From Parabacteroides goldsteinii DSM 19448 = WAL 12034 (GTDB taxonomy: Bacteria; Bacteroidota; Bacteroidia; Bacteroidales; Tannerellaceae): DNA of 64,000 nt. Positions 8,488 to 16,904 of this stretch are shown piece after piece. The DNA lies in the NCBI RefSeq assembly GCF_000969835.1, contig NZ_KQ033912.1:1702586-1766585 (forward strand). The letters run 5' to 3'. The first letter of the stretch is position 1. Each line of letters starts with the position of its first letter. Both the position numbers and the translations under genes were made by a program. Below the pieces are notes generated by a model. The model saw only the letters and a list, made by a program, of their open reading frames with translations. It did not search any database and was not told where the DNA came from.

Positions 8488-9495
8488 CTACAGCCACCCT
8501 TCCTTACAATACCACTCAATACTTTCCTCCAGCCCTTTGCGCAAAGGGTATTCAGGAGTGAAACCTAGTTCTTCCTGAAGTGGCGTAACATCGCAAATCC
8601 AGTTACGCTGCTTCAGGATGATATATTTATCGGTGTTCAGTGTCATACTCTTATTCAACAACTTGCCTATCCACTCGGAACAATGGCACGCTACATAAAC
8701 CAATCCCAACGGGATGCGGGCATGCAACACATGTCTTTTCTTTACTATATCCTGTATCATCCGTGCAAATGACTCGTCGGTATGCACATCTCCGTCTGCC
8801 ACAAAATAATGCCGGTTAAGGATTGTTTCATTCTCCAACGCCAGGAATGCCACTCTCGCCAAATCCTTTACATATACAAATGTAATACGCTGGGGAATGA
8901 ATCCTACCGCAAAGTCAAATCCCGACTTTACGCTTTTGATCTCCATAAAATAATCCTTTTCACCAGGGCCATACACACCCGTCGGCCGCAGGATCACATA
9001 AGGGAAATGAGATTGGTTGCGCACATAGCTCTCCGCTTCCAGCTTACTTTTACCATAGGCTGTATCCGGTTGTTGCGGATCATCCAGGCGAATCGGACGG
9101 AAATTCACCTCGTCTCCCCTCCCATAACTGCTCAGGCTACTCATCAACAGAAACTTTTTCGGTTTGCAACCGCCAGCAGCTAATGCCTCTATGAAGTTAT
9201 GCGTATTCTCTGCATTGATACGGAAGAAATTCTGCTTATCGAGCGTCTTTGTCAGACCTGCATTATGGATAACATAATCCCAGGCGCCCTGCTCACGGAC
9301 AAAATCCTTCAACTGGGCAGTCAATGCCTCCCGATTGCTATATTTGAGATCAATAAAATGAATCCGTTCATCCTGTAGGTTTTCACGGCTGCTTGTGGCA
9401 CGTACGCCCGCCCAGGTTTCATATCCCCGGCGCAACGCTTCCTTTACCAGAAAACCACCGATAAATCCGCTTGCACCTGTAATCAATATCTTCAT
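8488..9495 (-). CDS. NAD(P)-dependent epimerase/dehydratase (extended SDR)
   Basis: The 335-residue protein is an extended short-chain dehydrogenase/reductase. The Rossmann nucleotide-binding motif is ITGASGFIGGFL (residues 4-15), the catalytic Tyr-Lys pair lies in TAYGKSKLEAE with the Ser in SSLSSYGRG, and VILRPTGVYGPGEKDYF is the usual substrate-side loop. Such enzymes modify NDP-sugars, sterols or other hydroxy/keto compounds; this sequence does not identify the substrate. It starts 3 bp after the PLDc_N gene and is the last gene of the minus-strand znuA-znuC-PLDc_N-epimerase run. A metal-uptake link is not expected for the family, so the shared operon may be incidental. Confidence 0.85.
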   Translation of the reverse strand: MKILITGASGFIGGFLVKEALRRGYETWAGVRATSSRENLQDERIHFIDLKYSNREALTAQLKDFVREQGAWDYVIHNAGLTKTLDKQNFFRINAENTHNFIEALAAGGCKPKKFLLMSSLSSYGRGDEVNFRPIRLDDPQQPDTAYGKSKLEAESYVRNQSHFPYVILRPTGVYGPGEKDYFMEIKSVKSGFDFAVGFIPQRITFVYVKDLARVAFLALENETILNRHYFVADGDVHTDESFARMIQDIVKKRHVLHARIPLGLVYVACHCSEWIGKLLNKSMTLNTDKYIILKQRNWICDVTPLQEELGFTPEYPLRKGLEESIEWYCKEGWL

Positions 9496-9498
9496 AAC

Positions 9499-9705
9499 TC
9501 AGTCTTTATTCTTCATATAATAGGTGTAGTAATACCATAACAGACCAATCCAGTTGAGAACAATAATGATCAGTATCCATACAATCTTCTGTCCTCTGGA
9601 GATAAAAGGATTTTGCGTAACGGCCTTGCATCCGAACAGGATAACGGCAATGCCTACAATAATACCGGCTTCCGGTAATGAGATTAAGCAAAGTGTGTGT
9701 GACAT
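9499..9705 (-). CDS. Small membrane protein, PLDc_N type
   Basis: The 68-residue protein has two hydrophobic segments (about 8-24 and 40-62) and the sequence WILIIIVLNWIGLLWYYYT, which matches the phospholipase D N-terminal (PLDc_N) domain found alone in many small bacterial inner-membrane proteins. There is no phospholipase catalytic domain. It lies 16 bp after znuC and 3 bp before the epimerase gene. Its function is unknown. Confidence 0.75.
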   Translation of the reverse strand: MSHTLCLISLPEAGIIVGIAVILFGCKAVTQNPFISRGQKIVWILIIIVLNWIGLLWYYYTYYMKNKD

Positions 9706-9721
9706 GGTGGAATTAAGAATA

Positions 9722-10480
9722 TTAATGTTCGTGTGTTTTCAATACGCGGTGCGGCAGATTCCCGTGTCCGATCAACTCGATCGGGCAGGCATATTTCTCG
9801 CCCAACCATTCTTCCGAAACGTCTACACCGGGGTGATAATGCAAAGTCTCGTTCACGCAGGCAATATTTTTCACCATGGCCAGCACCGTTCCGATATCGT
9901 GAGAGACCAGAATAATGGCACTCTCTTTATTAATATCCTCCAGTAACTGGTAAAAACGCGACTCAAACCGTTTATCGACATACGAGTTTGGTTCATCAAG
10001 AATCAGTAATTGCGGACGTGAAACGATCGAACGGCCTAACAGAACACGTTGTAGCTGCCCTCCCGATAACTCTCCGATTGAACGGGTGTACAAATCTTCG
10101 AGCCCCATCTGCCGGATCACCACCTCAATACGCTCCTTCTGGACAGCCGTGTAAGAACGAAAACGAGGCTTTTCAGCAGCTAGTCCCGAAGCGACCACTT
10201 CCCATACGGAAATAGGGAATTTACGGTCAATATTATTCAGTTGAGGCAGATAACCAATCCGTAAAGAAGAAACTTCAACCCCATTCTGATAAAAACGTAT
10301 CGCACCGGATACCGGCTGAAGTAATCCCAGGATCACCTTCAGCAGTGTTGTTTTACCACCGCCGTTAGGACCGATTATGCCCAGAAAATCATCTTTCCAT
10401 ACGGTCAGGGAGACATCTTTCAAAACAGTCTTATTCCCATAAGCGGCTGTTATCTTATCTATTTCAATGAGTTTGTCCAT
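9722..10480 (-). CDS. znuC: Metal (zinc/manganese type) ABC transporter ATP-binding protein
   Basis: This ATPase would power uptake of a divalent metal delivered by the neighbouring binding protein. It has Walker A GPNGGGKT, the Q-loop segment GYLPQLNNID, the signature LSGGQLQRV, Walker B LLILDEP, and the switch His in LVSHDIG. The His-rich tail (LKTHEH) is common in zinc systems. The chosen start, MDKLIEIDKI, overlaps the end of znuA by 17 bp; an upstream ATG at 10498 would add six residues. Overlap shows tight operon coupling. The expected membrane permease (ZnuB) gene is absent from both sides. Confidence 0.88.
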   Translation of the reverse strand: MDKLIEIDKITAAYGNKTVLKDVSLTVWKDDFLGIIGPNGGGKTTLLKVILGLLQPVSGAIRFYQNGVEVSSLRIGYLPQLNNIDRKFPISVWEVVASGLAAEKPRFRSYTAVQKERIEVVIRQMGLEDLYTRSIGELSGGQLQRVLLGRSIVSRPQLLILDEPNSYVDKRFESRFYQLLEDINKESAIILVSHDIGTVLAMVKNIACVNETLHYHPGVDVSEEWLGEKYACPIELIGHGNLPHRVLKTHEH

Positions 10481-11387
10481 CAGCCAGTGCTTTTGCAATA
10501 TGAATCATTTCTTTAGTCCAGTCATAAGCCAACGGATTGATTACAGTCAGTTTACAGCCTGTCTCTTTGGCAATCAGTTCGGCATTCTTCTGATCGAACT
10601 CCTGTTGAATGAATACGACGCGGGCATTGTTGGCACGCGCTGTTTCCACCAACCGTTTCAGTTGTGCAGGCGAAGGTTCTTTGCCGTCCATCTCGATACA
10701 AAGTTGCGTGAGATTGAACTCGTTGGCAAAATAAGTCAGTGCCGGATGGTAGATAATAAATGTACGGTCGGTCAACGGGTCAAGCAGTTGTTTTATCTCC
10801 GTATTTGTTTTATCGATCTCGTCTACCAGTTTATTATAGTTCTGCCAAAAGTACTCCGTATTGTCGGGATCGAGTTCAATAAATGCATTCAACGTATTCC
10901 AGGCAACAGCCTTAGCTCCGGCAATCGAACTCCATATATGCGGATCGACTCCGCCATGATGATGGTGATGCGCCTCCTCTCCGGCATGGGCATCATGATC
11001 GTGCGTGCCATGTTCATGTGCATGGTCGTCATCTTCCGTATCTGTCAGCAGGTTCATTCCTTCAGATGTATCAAACACCTGTAGTTTCGGATTATTTTCA
11101 CGTATCTTATCCATCCAGGCCTGTTCAAACCCGATAGGACCGATACGCAAGTAAGCGATACTTCTTCCGATCTGTATCATTTGCTGGGGAGTAGGATCGT
11201 ATGTTTCAGGACTTTGCCCGGCAGGAACTACACAATTTATTTTGAATTTATCTCCTGCTATCTTTTCCGCAAAATAGCGCTGAGGTTCAATCGTGACTGT
11301 AACAACAGTCTCATTAGCCTGCTTTGTCACACAAGCCGTTAACAGAAAAAATGAGAGAATAGTGATTAGTATACTCGTTTGTTTCAT
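10464..11387 (-). CDS. znuA: Metal ABC transporter substrate-binding lipoprotein, ZnuA-like
   Basis: The 307-residue protein has a lipobox (FFLLTACVTK) and the ZnuA/TroA fold. Metal-ligand regions are visible: AEKIAGDKF near the first His-type site, the acidic-histidine loop from about residue 125 to 148 (DDDHAHEHGTHDHDAHAGEE then a run of five His), GGVDPHIWSS, and IYHPALTYFANEF. The His/Asp-rich loop is characteristic of zinc-specific binding proteins, which makes zinc the best guess. It is the first gene of the minus-strand operon. A Zur-type control is plausible but no box was identified with confidence. Confidence 0.9.
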   Translation of the reverse strand: MKQTSILITILSFFLLTACVTKQANETVVTVTIEPQRYFAEKIAGDKFKINCVVPAGQSPETYDPTPQQMIQIGRSIAYLRIGPIGFEQAWMDKIRENNPKLQVFDTSEGMNLLTDTEDDDHAHEHGTHDHDAHAGEEAHHHHHGGVDPHIWSSIAGAKAVAWNTLNAFIELDPDNTEYFWQNYNKLVDEIDKTNTEIKQLLDPLTDRTFIIYHPALTYFANEFNLTQLCIEMDGKEPSPAQLKRLVETARANNARVVFIQQEFDQKNAELIAKETGCKLTVINPLAYDWTKEMIHIAKALADGQTH

Positions 11388-11443
11388 CTTGATTTTCTAT
11401 ACATTATATATCATGCAATATTTTTATTTCTATCACAACCTGA

Positions 11444-11451
11444 CAAAGGTA
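11444..11451 (-). promoter_or_regulatory. Putative znuA promoter (-7 box)
   Basis: On the minus strand TACCTTTG fits TAnnTTTG, with a predicted leader of about 50 nt to the znuA ATG at 11387. Confidence 0.5.
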
Positions 11452-11488
11452 GTAATTTTTTTGTTTCTCCTTCGATTCCTTACAGAAG

Positions 11489-11555
11489 GTACTTCTTCTT
11501 GTAGAAAAATCCACACAAGTATGGAGAAATTCCACACCTGACGGATGTACTTCTT
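11489..11555. repeat. Nested direct repeats in the znuA/11704 intergenic region
   Basis: This 316-bp gap between divergent genes (11388-11703) has no gene. It contains GTACTTCTT at 11489-11497 and 11547-11555, flanking two copies of TCCACAC (11510 and 11531) that start 21 bp apart, i.e. two helical turns. The spacing is like a binding site for a dimeric regulator. Confidence 0.45.
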
Positions 11556-11703
11556 TTTAATCCGGTTAATCAATAAAAAAATTAACCTGCCCATTTAGAA
11601 CATGTTACCTGAAAGAATAGTTCAATTTACCTTTTTGGCACGAATATTGGAATATATATAGCAAAAGATAAATTTAGGTTTTCAATTTTAAGGCAAAAAA
11701 GAT

Positions 11704-12030
11704 ATGAAAAAGATTGTTTTAATGGCAGTGATTGCCATGTGCGCCGTTTTTACGTCACAGAGCCAGGCACAAAACATACTGAGTAATGACAAAACACAGG
11801 TAGAAAAACAGGATAAGTTTTATGAAATAGACGTTACGAATATCCCCCAGATACTTCAGGAGGGTGTAAACAATGTCCACCAAGACTGTCTGATAAAATC
11901 CGTTTACGTGTCGAATAACAGCACTTATGTTAAATACAAAGTTATCCTGGTGACACGCGAAGGAAAAGAAATGAAAGTTTATTTCGATGACAAAGGAGCC
12001 GTAGTCAAGGAACATAGTTATTTCAAATAA
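11704..12030 (+). CDS. Small exported protein of unknown function, possibly PepSY-like
   Basis: The 108-residue product has a Sec signal peptide (MKKIVLMAVIAMCAVFTSQS, cleavage near AQA-Q). The mature 80 residues include VTNIPQILQEGVNNVHQDCL and a basic, strand-rich C-terminus ending KAVVKEHSYFK-like (DDKGAVVKEHSYF). The pattern of a helix followed by strands and a closing G-x-v-v-k resembles the PepSY-like periplasmic domains of Bacteroidetes; I am not certain. It stands alone between znuA and the first FecR gene. No TAnnTTTG promoter was found. A weak GATCA/TGATC hairpin with a T-run follows it near 12088-12120. Confidence 0.7.
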   Translation: MKKIVLMAVIAMCAVFTSQSQAQNILSNDKTQVEKQDKFYEIDVTNIPQILQEGVNNVHQDCLIKSVYVSNNSTYVKYKVILVTREGKEMKVYFDDKGAVVKEHSYFK

Positions 12031-12202
12031 GACATTGATTCCCAAGTTAAACACACATATATTTTGCAGGCTTTCACCGATCTGTGATCAGTGCTGATCT
12101 GAAAAGATGTAATTTTTTTTCTTTTTTCGTTAGGGTAATCCGGGAATGGGGTGTTATTAGTATGAAAGGCCCCAAAACGGGAACCTAAGTCAATACGAAA
12201 GA

Positions 12203-13306
12203 ATGGAAAAAGAATTACTACATAAATATTTCAGAGGCGAAACTTCCCCCCAGGAAGAAAAACTGATCATGGATTGGGCGGAGGCTTCCGGTGACAATTA
12301 CCGGGAGTATCTGGAAGAGCGCAAAATCTGGAATGCCCTATTAGTACATTATTATAATATCGAAAACAAGAGCTCTCATACCAAAAGAGTTTCATTGCTT
12401 CATCTATACAAATATGCAGCAGCCGTTGCCGTCATAATATTGACTGTCGGAATTTACATCACATTTACTAACAAAACACCGGATATTCTTTCCTTACAAG
12501 AAATATCCGAACCTACTTTATTAATTAATAATAAAGAACATATCGCTCTTACCCAAAAGTCGTTTTCCATAGAGAAAAAGGCTGCCAAAATACAGAATGA
12601 TCACAAAAACAATAAACTTTCTTACTTACAACAAGACAAGTTTTCTCAACAAAAAGAAGTGATGACCAATCGCTTATTAATACCACATGGAAAAACTTAT
12701 CAATTAACCCTTTCGGATGGTACAATTGTTACATTGAACGCAGAATCGGAACTTATATTCCCTTCACAGTTTAACCCACAAACCAGAGAAGTAGAACTAA
12801 AAGGAGAAGCTTATTTCCAAGTAGCCAAAAATCAGGATAGGCCATTTATCGTACATACCGACCAACTGGATATACGTGTACTCGGTACCACATTCAACGT
12901 TAGTAGCTATGCGGAAGAGAAAATTATGCGCACAACATTAATAGAAGGCTCCGTTAGCATAGAACAAAACGGTAGCACTCAACTCATTCATCCCTCAGAG
13001 CAATATATATATAATAAAGAAAACGATAAGATAGACATACAGGTAGTAGACACAAATATTTACACCTCATGGACGAATAACGAATATATATTCAAAAATA
13101 CGACATTGGAAGATATCCTGACTCAAATAGGACACTGGTACAAATTTCAAACGACTTACGAAGCATCCTCTTTAAAAGAAAAACGCTTCACATTTACAAT
13201 CGGACGTGATGCCTCCTTGGATCAAATCATCCGGTTTATCAATAATACCGAAGAAATCTATATCGAGAGAATTAACGAAAATATCCACATTAAAAGCATT
13301 TTATGA
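12203..13306 (+). CDS. FecR-family anti-sigma factor (first SusCD pair)
   Basis: The 367-residue protein is an inner-membrane anti-sigma factor that receives a signal from its TonB-dependent transducer. Residues 1-50 (LHKYFRGETSPQEEKLIMDW) form the cytoplasmic anti-sigma part, residues 72-90 (AAAVAVIILTVGIYITF) a single membrane helix, and the periplasmic side holds the FecR domain (LTLSDGTIVTLNAESELIFP near 168, RPFIVHTDQLDIRVLGTTFN) and a C-terminal DUF4974-type domain. No sigma gene lies upstream; the nearest one is after SusD, at 19023. It precedes a SusC with an STN domain by 116 bp, the usual partner. Confidence 0.9.
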   Translation: MEKELLHKYFRGETSPQEEKLIMDWAEASGDNYREYLEERKIWNALLVHYYNIENKSSHTKRVSLLHLYKYAAAVAVIILTVGIYITFTNKTPDILSLQEISEPTLLINNKEHIALTQKSFSIEKKAAKIQNDHKNNKLSYLQQDKFSQQKEVMTNRLLIPHGKTYQLTLSDGTIVTLNAESELIFPSQFNPQTREVELKGEAYFQVAKNQDRPFIVHTDQLDIRVLGTTFNVSSYAEEKIMRTTLIEGSVSIEQNGSTQLIHPSEQYIYNKENDKIDIQVVDTNIYTSWTNNEYIFKNTTLEDILTQIGHWYKFQTTYEASSLKEKRFTFTIGRDASLDQIIRFINNTEEIYIERINENIHIKSIL

Positions 13307-13337
13307 CATGAACGACACTTAGCAACAAAAAAGAAAA

Positions 13338-13372
13338 AGGAGATAACATCTTCCACATGTCATCTCCTCCTT
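13338..13372 (+). promoter_or_regulatory. Hairpin between FecR and SusC (first pair)
   Basis: AGGAGATAAC pairs with GTCATCTCCT with one mismatch in the 116-bp gap before susC. There is no T-run, so it is more likely an attenuating, processing or stabilising structure than a plain terminator. Confidence 0.5.
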
Positions 13373-13422
13373 AAACTTATTACTCAATTAAAATCAAGTA
13401 TTTAAATTCAATTTGTAAATTT

Positions 13423-16400
13423 ATGAAAAAGAATCATTCCATGCCTTTTTTATTATCTAAAAAATATATAAAGGCATTATTGATCGGTATGTTAACGTTC
13501 CCTTCAAGCCCTATTTTGGCGGAAACGACAACTCCGGAAATCTCCTTTTTTGAACAAAGTTATTCTTTGAAACTAAAATTCAATAATGAAACATTGGGCA
13601 ATGCAATCGAGAAATTATCTCAACAAGCAAATGTCCGGATCATTTACAGTAATGACCAGGTGCAAACGCAAAAAAGAATCAGTGCCAACATACAAACAAC
13701 TGATATCCAAGAAGCTCTACGAATTATTCTAGGCAATGGCTATGTATTTAAACAGGAGAATAATTACATTTCTATCGCCAAAGCCAAAAATTCAGAGACA
13801 TTTGAAATAGCAGAACAACTACAACAAAAAAAACATAGCGTTACCGGTTTGCTGACTGATGCTGACGGTAATCCTATTATCGGGGCTACGATTGCCATTA
13901 AAGGTACAACTCACGGCGTAACCACAGATGTGGACGGTAGATATATTCTCAATAACGTCAACGAAGGTGACGTTATTGAATACCGATATATCGGTTACAA
14001 TACGGAAGAAAAAACATACAAAGGGGAAGAGAGCATCAACATTCGCATGGTTGAAAGCTCTGTAGGCCTGGAAGACGTTGTGGTTATCGGATACGGACAA
14101 CAAAAAAAAGAAAGTGTCGTTTCTTCCATCAACACAATCTCTGCCAAAGAACTTTCCATGCCAACCCGAAGTCTTTCAAATAATATTGCCGGACAAATAG
14201 CCGGAGTATTGGCTGTACAACGTACTGGAGAACCAGGTAAAGACAATTCCGAATTCTGGATTCGTGGTATCAGTTCGTTTGCAGGAGGAACCTCTCCGCT
14301 AGTTTTAGTCGATGGAGTTCCCAGAAGCATGAACGATATCACTGTTGATGAAATAGAATCATTCACTGTATTAAAAGACGCTTCTGCTACAGCCGTATAT
14401 GGAGCAGAAGGTACGAATGGTGTTGTTTTAATTACTTCCAAACGTGGTTCTTCACAAAAACCAACATTAGATGTACGTGCTGAATTCGGGATTGCCAAAC
14501 CCACCCGTCTTCCTAATTTAGCTAATTCATACGAATTTGCACAACTCTATAATGAAGCTGCTTGGGAAGTTGCCGGAGTTCCGGCTTCCGGGTTTATCAA
14601 TCCTTATTCCGATCATGATTTAGAAATGTACCGAACCGGCGAAGATCCCGATTTATATCCAAATGCAGACTTTCTCAGTCTACTAAAAGACCAAACATTC
14701 AATCAAAGAGTCTCTTTAAATTTGCGTGGTGGTGGCGATAAAGTTCGTTATTTTGTTTCCGGTTCTTTCTATCATGAAGATGGTATGTTCAACTCACAAT
14801 CAACAGAAGATTATAATGCAAACATAGGGTTGAGTCGCTATAATATACGTTCTAACATTGATATAGATGTAACAAAAACAACTTTGTTAGCTGTAGATAT
14901 TAGCGGACAGTATACAGATTCACATAATCCTGCGGTTGAAACACAAACAATATTTAATAATATATTTAATTATGCTCCTAACCAGTTTCCATTACGCTTT
15001 TCAGATGGAACTTTCTCGGAATACAGACTTTACAACGGAGGTACAGGGAATCCTTATAATATGTTGAACGAATCCGGTTATACAGATGGGTGGTATGCTA
15101 ATTTACAATCCAAACTGACTTTGACCCAAAAACTGGATTTTATTACCGAAGGATTAAACATCAAACTATCCGGGAGTTTTGATGCAGATTATAACTCAAA
15201 AACCAAACGAACTAAAACACCAACCAGTTATATGATGCAACTCAATGATGCCGGAGAAAAAGAATATATCCAAATCAATGAAGGTGCTCCTAACCTGACT
15301 GATCACTCAGAAGCTAGTAAGGGCGGTGAAAAACGGGTTTATTTAGAAGCTTCATTAAACTATAAACGTATATTCAATAACGTTCATGATGTTTCCGGAT
15401 TATTACTGTATATGCAAAAAGAAAGACAAACACAGGGTAGCGGTTTACCTTATAAAAAGCAGAGCATAGTGGCCCGTGGTTCATACGGTTATGATAATCG
15501 TTATATGTTGGAAGGCAGCTTTGGTCTTACTGGTAGCGAGAATTTTGCAGAAGGACACCGTTATGGTATTTTTCCCGCTGTCGGAATTGCCTGGTATGCT
15601 AGTAACGAGAAATTCATGAAAGGAACAGAAGATATTATCAACAAACTAAAAATTCGTGCATCCTATGGTATCACAGGTAACGACAATGTGGGAGGAACAC
15701 GATTCCCTTATCGTGGTTCATTGAAAACTGATGCAGGTGGTTATAATTTCGGATTCAATGTTGGCGCCAACGGAGGAGGAACCAACGACCAAGGAAAAGG
15801 TATTATCGAAAACTTATTTGCAGCTCCATTCCTTTCTTGGGAAATAGAAGAAAAGAAAAATATAGGTTTCGATTTAGGATTACTGAGAGGAAGAATTGAT
15901 ATGAGTGTCGATTTCTTCAAAAATGATCGCCGAGATATTCTAATGCAAAGAAAAACGGTTAGTGCCGTTACCGGATTCAGACAAAGTCCTTGGCAAAACT
16001 TTGGAAAAGTAACAAACAAAGGTTTGGATGGAAACATTGTAGTAAAACAAAGCATCAATAATGTAAACCTCTCCTTTCGAGGAAATTTTACATACGCGAA
16101 AAATAAAATCATGGAATATGACGAAGTTTCTCCCCGTTATGAATATCAGCGTTATACCGGACAAAGTTTAAAAACCCCATTATTATACATTGCAGATGGT
16201 TTATATACGGCAGATGATTTTATTATTACAGAAAATCCGGAAAACGGAAGTAAAAGTTACAGTCTGAAAGAAGGATTGCCTGTACCTAGCGCCGCTGTTT
16301 CTCCAGGTGACATCAAATACCTAGACTTAAACGGAGACGGCAAAATCGATAGTTACGACCAGACTTATAATCATAAATTTTACGCTGAAAACCCTGAATT

Positions 16401-16884
16401 GGTATACGGATTCGGATTAAATGCAGAATACAAAGGATTTTATGCCGGTATATTCTTTCAAGGAGTAGCAAAAGCCTCCATGAACCTAAATGGTTCACGT
16501 GATTTTGTCCCATTTTCTTTCGGTCAATTAGGATCATTACGCCGAGAAGGTTTCGATCATTGGAGTAGCCGGAATCCGGAAAATCAAGATGTATTATTTC
16601 CTCGATTACATACCGAAGAATTTAGCCATAATAAGCTCAACAGTACCTGGTGGTATCGTGACGCTTCATTCTTGCGTTTGAAAAATATAGAATTAGGCTA
16701 TACTTTTAACAAAGAGATGCTACGAAAAATGGCAATTCAAAATGCTCGTATTTATGTACAAGGGAATAATATTGCCGTTTGGGATCATATCGGCATGTGG
16801 GACCCGGAATTAGGATCAGCCGGATCTGGAATCAAATATCCGATTAATATGACATGGACTCTCGGTGTAGAGTTTGGTTTCTAA
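13423..16884 (+). CDS. SusC-type TonB-dependent transducer (STN domain), pair 1
   Basis: The 1153-residue outer-membrane transporter brings oligosaccharides into the periplasm together with its SusD lid. Order of parts: signal peptide (about 1-33), STN signalling domain (about 52-120, FNNETLGNAIEKLSQQANVR), carboxypeptidase-like regulatory domain (about 141-215, LTDADGNPIIGATIAIKGTT), the SusC signature DVVVIGYGQQKKESVVSS, plug (about 230-340) and a beta-barrel ending GVEFGF. The STN domain means it can signal to FecR. Its sequence is very close to the second SusC in this locus, with long near-identical blocks in the regulatory domain, plug and C-terminus, so the pairs arose by duplication. 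The likely substrate is inferred from downstream mannosidases. Confidence 0.95.
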   Translation: MKKNHSMPFLLSKKYIKALLIGMLTFPSSPILAETTTPEISFFEQSYSLKLKFNNETLGNAIEKLSQQANVRIIYSNDQVQTQKRISANIQTTDIQEALRIILGNGYVFKQENNYISIAKAKNSETFEIAEQLQQKKHSVTGLLTDADGNPIIGATIAIKGTTHGVTTDVDGRYILNNVNEGDVIEYRYIGYNTEEKTYKGEESINIRMVESSVGLEDVVVIGYGQQKKESVVSSINTISAKELSMPTRSLSNNIAGQIAGVLAVQRTGEPGKDNSEFWIRGISSFAGGTSPLVLVDGVPRSMNDITVDEIESFTVLKDASATAVYGAEGTNGVVLITSKRGSSQKPTLDVRAEFGIAKPTRLPNLANSYEFAQLYNEAAWEVAGVPASGFINPYSDHDLEMYRTGEDPDLYPNADFLSLLKDQTFNQRVSLNLRGGGDKVRYFVSGSFYHEDGMFNSQSTEDYNANIGLSRYNIRSNIDIDVTKTTLLAVDISGQYTDSHNPAVETQTIFNNIFNYAPNQFPLRFSDGTFSEYRLYNGGTGNPYNMLNESGYTDGWYANLQSKLTLTQKLDFITEGLNIKLSGSFDADYNSKTKRTKTPTSYMMQLNDAGEKEYIQINEGAPNLTDHSEASKGGEKRVYLEASLNYKRIFNNVHDVSGLLLYMQKERQTQGSGLPYKKQSIVARGSYGYDNRYMLEGSFGLTGSENFAEGHRYGIFPAVGIAWYASNEKFMKGTEDIINKLKIRASYGITGNDNVGGTRFPYRGSLKTDAGGYNFGFNVGANGGGTNDQGKGIIENLFAAPFLSWEIEEKKNIGFDLGLLRGRIDMSVDFFKNDRRDILMQRKTVSAVTGFRQSPWQNFGKVTNKGLDGNIVVKQSINNVNLSFRGNFTYAKNKIMEYDEVSPRYEYQRYTGQSLKTPLLYIADGLYTADDFIITENPENGSKSYSLKEGLPVPSAAVSPGDIKYLDLNGDGKIDSYDQTYNHKFYAENPELVYGFGLNAEYKGFYAGIFFQGVAKASMNLNGSRDFVPFSFGQLGSLRREGFDHWSSRNPENQDVLFPRLHTEEFSHNKLNSTWWYRDASFLRLKNIELGYTFNKEMLRKMAIQNARIYVQGNNIAVWDHIGMWDPELGSAGSGIKYPINMTWTLGVEFGF
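13949..13979. repeat. Perfect 12-bp inverted repeat inside susC, pair 1
   Basis: TCAATAACGTCA (13949-13960) is the exact reverse complement of TGACGTTATTGA (13968-13979), with a 7-base loop. It encodes part of the LNNVNEGDVIE loop and recurs in the second susC at 21405-21437. Confidence 0.7.
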
Positions 16885-16904
16885 TTACTAAAAATATATA
16901 CAAA

